From NCBI RefSeq assembly GCF_006716885.1, contig NZ_VFPU01000001.1, positions 992,001 through 1,056,000 of the forward strand: a stretch of DNA of 64,000 bases. Direction: 5' to 3'. The position numbers were made by a program, and so were the translations under genes. Below, one piece after another: positions 58,781 to 64,000 of this stretch (its first letter is position 1; each line of letters begins with the position of its first letter). Source of the DNA: Ornithinimicrobium humiphilum. Lineage in GTDB: Bacteria > Actinomycetota > Actinomycetes > Actinomycetales > Dermatophilaceae. The notes under the pieces are model-generated. The model was given only the letters and a program-made list of their open reading frames with translations, searched no databases and had not been told where the DNA came from.

Positions 58781-60910
58781 GTGACCGAGCTGAGCCCCCG
58801 CCTCGCCGAGCTGGCCCGCGCCTACGGCGTGGCCACCGAGTTCTGGGACTGGCAGGGACGGCACACGCAGGTGAGCGAGGAGACGATCCTGGCGGTCCTG
58901 TCCGCGCTCGGCGTGGAGGCCGGCAGCGAGGAGGCCGTCGAGGCCGCGCTGCTCGACGTCGAGCTCGCCCCCTGGCGCCGCCTGGTGCCGCCGGTGGTCG
59001 TGACCGTCGAGGGCCGGGTGCCCGCGGTGCCGGTCCACGTCTCGCCCGAGGACGAGGCCACCGCCACGCTCCTGCTCGAGGACGGCTCCTCGCGCGACGT
59101 CGCGGTGCTGTCCGCGGAGGACGCGCCCGCCCGCGAGGTCGACGGCGCCCCCGTCGAGCGCCGCGTGCTCGCCCTCGACGAGTCGCTGCCCCTGGGCTGG
59201 CACACCCTGGAGGTCCGCGCCGGCGACCGCCGCGCCCGCACCTCGCTCGTGGTCACGCCCGCAGCCATCTCGCTGCCGGAGCCGCTGGAGCGCCCGGGCA
59301 GCCAGAGCTGGGGCCTGATGACCCAGCTCTACGCCATGCGCTCGGCCGACTCGTGGGGCATCGGCGACCTGGCCGACCTCGGCGACGCCGGCGCCTGGGC
59401 AGCCGGCCTCGGTGCCGACTTCGTGCTCGTCAACCCGCTGCACGCCGCCGAGCCGGTGCCGCCGATCGAGCCCTCGCCCTACCTCCCGACGAGCCGCCGC
59501 TTCGTCAGCCCCCTCTACATCCGCGTCGAGGACGTGCCGGAGGTCGGCTACCTGTCGGCCGCCGAGCGGCAGCTGGTGGAGTGGCACGCCGACGACGCGC
59601 GCCGCTACCTCGACCTCGACTTCATCGAGCGCGACGCCGTGTGGATGGCCAAGGAGGCCGCGCTGCGGATGATCTTCCGCCAGCGCCGCTCGCTGCGCCG
59701 CGCCCGCGCCTTCAACGCCTTCGTCGAGCGCGAGGGCCAGGGCCTGGTCGACTTCGCGACCTGGTGCGCGATCGTCCAGGTGCACGGCACCTGGTGGCGG
59801 CAGTGGCCCGCCGAGCTGCAGGACCCGCGCTCGACCGCGGTCGAGAGCTTCCGCGAGAAGCACGCCGAGGAGGTCGAGTTCCACCTGTGGCTGCAGTGGA
59901 TCCTCGACGAGCAGCTCGGTCGCGTGCAGCGCGACCTGCTCGACACGGGGATGTCGCTCGGCGTCGTCGCCGACCTCGCCGTCGGCGTGCACCCCGACGG
60001 GGCCGACGCCTGGTCGCTGGGCGAGGCGCTCGCCCGCGGCGTCACGGTCGGCGCCCCGCCGGACCAGTACAACCAGATGGGCCAGGACTGGAGCCAGCCG
60101 CCGTGGCGGCCCGACCAGCTCGAGGAGCTGGCCTACGCGCCCTATCGCGACATGATCCGGGCCGCGCTGCGCCACAGCGGGGGCCTGCGCGTCGACCACG
60201 TCCTCGGGCTCTTCCGGCTCTGGTGGATCCCGCAGGGCATGAGCCCCCTGCACGGCACCTACGTGCGCTACGACCACGACGCGATGATCGGCATCCTGCT
60301 GCTGGAGGCGCACCGGACGGGTGCCGTCGTCATCGGCGAGGACCTCGGCACGGTCGAGCCCGGCGTGCGCGAGTACCTCCGCGACCGCGGCGTCATGGGC
60401 ACCTCGATCCTGTGGTTCGAGCGCGACTGGGACGGCGACGGCGGCCTGCTCGACCCCGAGCAGTGGCGCGAGCTGTGCCTGGCCACCGTCACCACCCACG
60501 ACCTGCCGCCGAGCGCCGGCTACCTGCAGGGCGTGCACGTCGAGCTGCGCTCGCGCCTCGGGCTGCTGGAGCGCCCGCTGGAGGAGGAGCTCGCCGAGGA
60601 CGCCCGCTCCCGCGAGGAGGTGCTGGCCGACCTGCGCCGCCGCGGCCTGCTCCGCCCCGGCGCGGCGGTGCCGCAGCAGGTGGAGGCGCTGCACGCCTTC
60701 CTCACCCGCACCCCGGCCAAGCTGCTCGGGGTCAGCGTCAGCGACCTCGCCGGCGACACCCGTGTCATCAACCAGCCGGGCACCGACGAGGAGTATCCCA
60801 ACTGGCGCGTCCCGCTCGCCGGCCCCGACGGCAGCCGCGTGCTGCTCGAGGAGCTCTTCACCTGGCGCTCGGCCCGGCGGCTCGCGCGGACGGTCAACCA
60901 GGGGGACTGA
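58781..60910 (+). CDS. malQ: 4-alpha-glucanotransferase
   Basis: 709 residues from GTG with GAGAGG upstream. An N-terminal MalQ extension (beta-sandwich, ~60-165) precedes the GH77 barrel. Motifs are SWGIGDLADL, YLPTSRRFVSPLYI, GLRVDHVLGLFRLWW (nucleophile Asp), VIGEDLGTVE (acid/base Glu) and TVTTHDLPP. It disproportionates maltodextrins in the cytoplasm. The long form of about 700 residues is normal for actinobacteria. Its end overlaps the convergent GNAT gene by 17 bases. Confidence 0.95.
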   Translation: MTELSPRLAELARAYGVATEFWDWQGRHTQVSEETILAVLSALGVEAGSEEAVEAALLDVELAPWRRLVPPVVVTVEGRVPAVPVHVSPEDEATATLLLEDGSSRDVAVLSAEDAPAREVDGAPVERRVLALDESLPLGWHTLEVRAGDRRARTSLVVTPAAISLPEPLERPGSQSWGLMTQLYAMRSADSWGIGDLADLGDAGAWAAGLGADFVLVNPLHAAEPVPPIEPSPYLPTSRRFVSPLYIRVEDVPEVGYLSAAERQLVEWHADDARRYLDLDFIERDAVWMAKEAALRMIFRQRRSLRRARAFNAFVEREGQGLVDFATWCAIVQVHGTWWRQWPAELQDPRSTAVESFREKHAEEVEFHLWLQWILDEQLGRVQRDLLDTGMSLGVVADLAVGVHPDGADAWSLGEALARGVTVGAPPDQYNQMGQDWSQPPWRPDQLEELAYAPYRDMIRAALRHSGGLRVDHVLGLFRLWWIPQGMSPLHGTYVRYDHDAMIGILLLEAHRTGAVVIGEDLGTVEPGVREYLRDRGVMGTSILWFERDWDGDGGLLDPEQWRELCLATVTTHDLPPSAGYLQGVHVELRSRLGLLERPLEEELAEDARSREEVLADLRRRGLLRPGAAVPQQVEALHAFLTRTPAKLLGVSVSDLAGDTRVINQPGTDEEYPNWRVPLAGPDGSRVLLEELFTWRSARRLARTVNQGD

Positions 60911-61556
60911 GCGTCTCCCGCTGGCGGCCGTCCGCTCGGAAGTCGATGCGGACGACCGCCCGCCGCGGTGTGGGGCGCGAGACGACGCGCAGGCCCGCGG
61001 CCTCGAAGGTCGGCACCGTGCCGACGTGGAGCTCCTCCTCGATCGCCGCGGTCGTGACCATCGGGTAGGCCTCCAGGGCTCGTGCCCCGCGCCGGCGGGC
61101 GTGCTCGATGGCGGCCCGGGCCAGGGCGCGGCTGATGCCCTGGCGGCGGTGGCCTGCACGCACGAAGAGGCAGGTCACGGCCCAGACCGTGTCGTCGGCG
61201 CGGTCCTCGTCACGGTCCTTCCACGGCACCGTGAAGACCCGCACCAGCCCGGGGTATGCCGTGCGCGGCTCGACCGCGCACCACCCGACGGCCACGTCGC
61301 CGACGTAGGCGACGAGCCCGCTCGTGGCCGGGGCGTCCGGGTCGTCGCAGGAGGTCTGGTCCTGCAGCCGGGCCGCGCGCTCCTCGGCCGGGAAGCCGCC
61401 GAACGACTCACCCCTGCCGAGCTTGTAGCGCTGGCAGAAGCAGCGGCTGGCCGGTCCGCGGCGGCCCAGGAGCCCGAGCAGGTCGTCGCAGCCGGCCTCG
61501 TTGGCCGGCACGATGCGCAGCGGTTGCTCGGACGTGGTGGTGTCCTCGCTCGTCAT
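60894..61556 (-). CDS. GNAT-family N-acetyltransferase
   Basis: 220 residues from ATG. CDDLLGLLGRRGPASRCFCQRY is followed by VTCLFVRAGHRRQGISRALARAA (CoA loop) and ALEAYPMVTT, a pattern common in actinobacterial GNAT proteins with an N-terminal Cys-rich helix. The substrate is unknown. Overlaps the malQ 3' end by 17 bases. It is preceded by a 600-base intergenic region filled with repeats. Confidence 0.8.
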   Translation of the reverse strand: MTSEDTTTSEQPLRIVPANEAGCDDLLGLLGRRGPASRCFCQRYKLGRGESFGGFPAEERAARLQDQTSCDDPDAPATSGLVAYVGDVAVGWCAVEPRTAYPGLVRVFTVPWKDRDEDRADDTVWAVTCLFVRAGHRRQGISRALARAAIEHARRRGARALEAYPMVTTAAIEEELHVGTVPTFEAAGLRVVSRPTPRRAVVRIDFRADGRQRETLSPPG

Positions 61557-61701
61557 GGCTCTCACCCGCTCCCGGTCGGAGCCAGCGTCCCACGGGCGGG
61601 GCGTCGGCGGGAGGAGCGTCGGCGGAAGGCGGGAGGGGGCTGGGCCCGCGCGCCTGCGGCGGCATGCCAGGTCGTGGCCCGGCGGGACCTCCGGCGTCAG
61701 A

Positions 61702-61892
61702 CAAGGTTGTGCCGCGCGGGCAACGTCGTGGGGCTTGCTTCTGCGGCAGGACGTTGCCTGGGTGGAGGTGGAGGTCGCCTGGGCGGCACAACCTTGCCCG
61801 ACGCACGGCATACCTGTGCGGGCGCTCGACACGCGACCTGCACCATCCGCGCCTGCTCGGGCAGGCGCAGATGTCGCACATCCGGTGTCGAG
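61702..61892. repeat. Nested-palindrome repeat, copy 1 (191 bp)
   Basis: Module A: CAAGGTTGTGCCGC (61702-61715) and its exact reverse complement (61783-61796), with inner GCAACGTC/GACGTTGC. Module B: CTCGACAC (61825-61832) and GTGTCGAG (61885-61892), enclosing the perfect hairpin GCGCCTGC-TCGG-GCAGGCGC (61849-61868). It resembles a MITE/BIME-like or structured-RNA element. No coding frame is convincing. Confidence 0.75.
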
Positions 61893-61914
61893 GTCGAGGG
61901 TCAGGCGGGGCAGG

Positions 61915-62112
61915 CAAGGTTGTGCCGCGCGGGTAACGTCGTCGGGCTTGCCTCCGCGGCAGGACGTTGCCTCGGCGGAGGTGGAGGTCGCCTGGGCGGC
62001 ACAACCTTGCCTCGGCGCACGGCATACCCCCCGCGGGCCGGAGGCTCGACACGCGATCTGCACCATCCGCGCCTGCTCGAGCATGCGCGGATGTCGCGCA
62101 TCCGGTGTCGAG
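61915..62112. repeat. Nested-palindrome repeat, copy 2 (198 bp)
   Basis: It is a tandem copy 213 bases after copy 1 with most substitutions outside the stems. Module A arms are at 61915-61928 and 61996-62009; module B arms at 62045-62052 and 62105-62112. The inner hairpin contains TGCTCGAGCA and one mismatch compared with copy 1. Confidence 0.75.
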
Positions 62113-62137
62113 CCGAGCGCGCCCCTGGACGACGCAC

Positions 62138-62169
62138 GAGCCCGGCCGCCCCGAAGGGCGACCGGGCTC
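62138..62169 (-). terminator. Terminator hairpin of pepN
   Basis: GAGCCCGG-C-CGCCC, loop CGAA, GGGCG-A-CCGGGCTC: a 13-bp stem with one internal mismatch, 14 bases after the pepN stop. Confidence 0.75.
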
Positions 62170-62182
62170 GAGGCGTCAGACG

Positions 62183-64000
62183 TCAGGCGCGGGCGTCGGC
62201 CGCCTGGGCCTGGAGCGCGCGGGCCACGGCGTCGCGGTTCTCCGCGATCGTGCGACGCAGCGAGTTGGACACGTCCGGGTGGCTGTCGAGCCAGGCCTGG
62301 GTCGCGTCGCGCAGCTCCGGCGAGGCCAGCGCCATCGGGTAGAAGCCGACGGCCAGCGACTCGGCGATGTGGTGCGTGCGCTGCTGCCAGACCGACTCGA
62401 TGACCTCGTGGTAGCGGGCCACGTAGGGCTCGAGCAGCGAGGTGTCGTGCACCCAGCCGAAGCCGAGGGCCATCGCGGCGAGGACCGCGTTGGAGAGCCC
62501 GTCCTGCTCGACGGCGGCCTCCCACGCGGCCTGCTTGGCCTCGGGGGTGGGCTGCGAGGCGCGGGCGCGGGCGGCCTTCTCGCGGCCGGTCGCGGTGTTG
62601 TCGCGCTCCTGCTCGGCGGCGATCTCCGCCTCGCCGGCGGCACCGGCCGCGACGAGCGAGGTGAGCAGCGCCCAGCGCATGTCCTGGTCGACCTCCAGGC
62701 CGGGGAGCTCCTGCTCGCCGGACAGCAGGCCGCGGACACGGGCGACGTCGTCCTCGGAGCGGGCGAGCGAGGCCCACGCGGTGACGAGCTGCAGCTGCGC
62801 GTCGCTGCCCGGCGCGGCCTGCTCGGCGACGGCGCGCAGGCCGGCGGTGAGCTCGGCCACGACGTCGGAGCGGTGCGTCGGCGCGGTGTAGGTCAGCGCC
62901 GCGGTCGTCACCTGCTGGATGAGGACGCGCAGCAGCGTCGAGTCGCTCTCGCCCGGCAGTGCCTGGAGCACGAGCCGCACGTAGTCGGTCGCCGCCATCT
63001 CGCCGTCGCGGGTCATGTCCCACGCGGCGCCGAGCACGAGGGCGCGGGGGAGCGAGTCGGTGAACGCGCGGACGTGCTGCAGCGCGGTCTGCAGCGAGCG
63101 CTGGTCGAGACGGATCTTGGCGTAGGCCAGGTCGTCGTCGTTGACCAGCAGCAGGTCGGGCATCGGGCGGCCGACGAGCTGCGGCACCTCGGTGCGCTCG
63201 CCGTCGACGTCGAGCTCCTCGCGGGCGGTGCGCACGAGGGCGCCGTCCACGAGGTCGTAGCAGCCGACCGCGAGACGGTGCGGGCGCTGGGTCGGGTGCT
63301 CCTCCGGGGTGGTCTGGAGGATCGCGAGCGAGGTGATCGTGCCGTCCTCGGCGACCTCGACCTCGGGGGTCAGGGTGTTGACGCCGGCGGTCTCCAGCCA
63401 GACGCGGCTCCAGGAGCTGAGGTCGCGGCCGCTGGTCCTCTCCAGCTCGACGAGCAGGTCGGCCAGCGTGGTGTTGCCCCACGCGTGCTTGGCGAAGTAG
63501 GCGCGCAGCCCGTCGCGGAAGGGCTCGCGGCCCACGTAGGCGACGAGCTGCTTGAGCACCGAGGCGCCCTTGGCGTAGGTGATGCCGTCGAAGTTCACCT
63601 CGACCGCGGCGAGGTCGACCATGTCGGCCGCGACCGGGTGGGTGGAGGAGAGCTGGTCCTGCTTGTAGGCCCACGCCTTCTCGGCGGTGCCGAAGGTGGT
63701 CCAGGCGTCCTTCCACTCGGTGGCCTCGGCCTGGCAGGTGGTGGAGGCCCACTCCGCGAAGCTCTCGTTGAGCCAGAGGTCGTCCCACCACTTCATCGTC
63801 ACGAGGTCGCCGAACCACATGTGGGCCAGCTCGTGCAGGATCGTCAGCGCCCGGCGCTCGACCAGCGCCTCGGTGACCTTGGAGCGGAAGACGTAGCTCT
63901 CGACGATGGTCACGCAGCCCGCGTTCTCCATCGCGCCCATGTTGTATTCCGGCGTGAAGATCTGGTCGTACTTGGTGAACGGGTAGGGCTGGTCGAACTC
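62183..64000 (-). CDS. pepN: Aminopeptidase N (M1 family), 3' part
   Basis: 606 codons are visible; the 5' part lies beyond the window end. The exopeptidase motif GAMEN (MGAMENAGCVT) is followed by the zinc site HELAHMWFGD and, 18 residues later, the second Glu in WLNESFAEW. A catalytic Tyr region (GITYAKGASVLKQL) and an ERAP1-like helical C-terminal domain come next. It removes N-terminal residues from peptides in the cytoplasm. The C-terminus ends with RAIAENRDA-type helices and Ala-rich tail; a strong hairpin follows. Confidence 0.95.
   Translation of the reverse strand, partial: EFDQPYPFTKYDQIFTPEYNMGAMENAGCVTIVESYVFRSKVTEALVERRALTILHELAHMWFGDLVTMKWWDDLWLNESFAEWASTTCQAEATEWKDAWTTFGTAEKAWAYKQDQLSSTHPVAADMVDLAAVEVNFDGITYAKGASVLKQLVAYVGREPFRDGLRAYFAKHAWGNTTLADLLVELERTSGRDLSSWSRVWLETAGVNTLTPEVEVAEDGTITSLAILQTTPEEHPTQRPHRLAVGCYDLVDGALVRTAREELDVDGERTEVPQLVGRPMPDLLLVNDDDLAYAKIRLDQRSLQTALQHVRAFTDSLPRALVLGAAWDMTRDGEMAATDYVRLVLQALPGESDSTLLRVLIQQVTTAALTYTAPTHRSDVVAELTAGLRAVAEQAAPGSDAQLQLVTAWASLARSEDDVARVRGLLSGEQELPGLEVDQDMRWALLTSLVAAGAAGEAEIAAEQERDNTATGREKAARARASQPTPEAKQAAWEAAVEQDGLSNAVLAAMALGFGWVHDTSLLEPYVARYHEVIESVWQQRTHHIAESLAVGFYPMALASPELRDATQAWLDSHPDVSNSLRRTIAENRDAVARALQAQAADARA

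Noticed and set aside
55637..61159. Very long minus-strand open frame (about 1840 codons)
   Set aside because: Only its 3' part (the membrane protein from 57196) is real; the rest runs antisense to malQ and through the sigma and MscS genes, an effect of few stop codons in GC-rich DNA.
61702..62112. Small protein genes in the repeat region
   Set aside because: Frames exist on both strands because of the repeats, but none has a ribosome-binding site or a protein-like composition.

Overview
The window is about 64 kb of very high-GC DNA with dense, short-spaced genes, many GTG starts, ATGA/GTGA stop-start overlaps and strong G/C third-codon bias. Family content (lutABC, GlbO-type globin, SigE-family sigma factor, EttA, actinobacterial small conserved proteins, dynamin-like GTPase pair) points to an actinomycete. 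Micrococcales, near Intrasporangiaceae/Ornithinimicrobiaceae, is my inference from gene style and was not tested by a search.

Layout. 0-15 kb is core-like: the 3' end of a YcnI-type copper protein plus CopC; an ABC-2 exporter (permease, ATPase) with its TetR regulator; oligoribonuclease; a PrsW-type membrane protease; tRNA-Arg(UCU); a fused chorismate mutase/prephenate dehydrogenase; two overlapping dynamin-like GTPases; an SSB; EttA; an RluA-family pseudouridine synthase and a GNAT enzyme. 15.1-29.0 kb is an accessory region with visibly lower GC and many orphan genes. It holds a ~786-residue orphan with a HEPN-like RN-x3-H motif and a Cys/His cluster, a HIT protein, small membrane proteins, an alcohol dehydrogenase/lipoprotein/acetyltransferase operon with a divergent HTH regulator, an IS110-family element with a likely bridge-RNA region, two small paralogues resembling a piece of GyrA/ParC, and a family of short intergenic repeats.

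29-50 kb returns to core-like content: CysM, a protein with four cold-shock domains, an OhrR-like MarR regulator with a clear operator, an OsmC-family protein, a SNF2-type helicase next to a stand-alone UvrD-tail-like protein, a divergent uracil-DNA-glycosylase-superfamily protein, lactate utilisation lutABC, thioesterases, a regulator/MFS exporter pair, a CNNM/CorC protein and a GH13 alpha-glucosidase.

50-58 kb holds the most unusual locus. A SigE-family sigma gene is interrupted by an in-frame amber codon. It is followed by a membrane protein with a one-base frameshift near its end, then by two tandem large paralogues in which a degenerate sigma-like region is fused through one membrane segment to the same extracytoplasmic domain. 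A GlbO-type globin gene ends this run. 58-64 kb carries an MscS channel, MalQ, a GNAT enzyme, a duplicated intergenic repeat of nested palindromes, and the 3' part of PepN, which is cut by the window edge.

Expression signals. At least fifteen genes have a TAnnnT box 6-7 bases before the start codon and no Shine-Dalgarno sequence, the arrangement expected of leaderless mRNAs. Perfect or near-perfect hairpins mark several gene ends. All functional calls come from reading motifs and from family knowledge; no database search was made.
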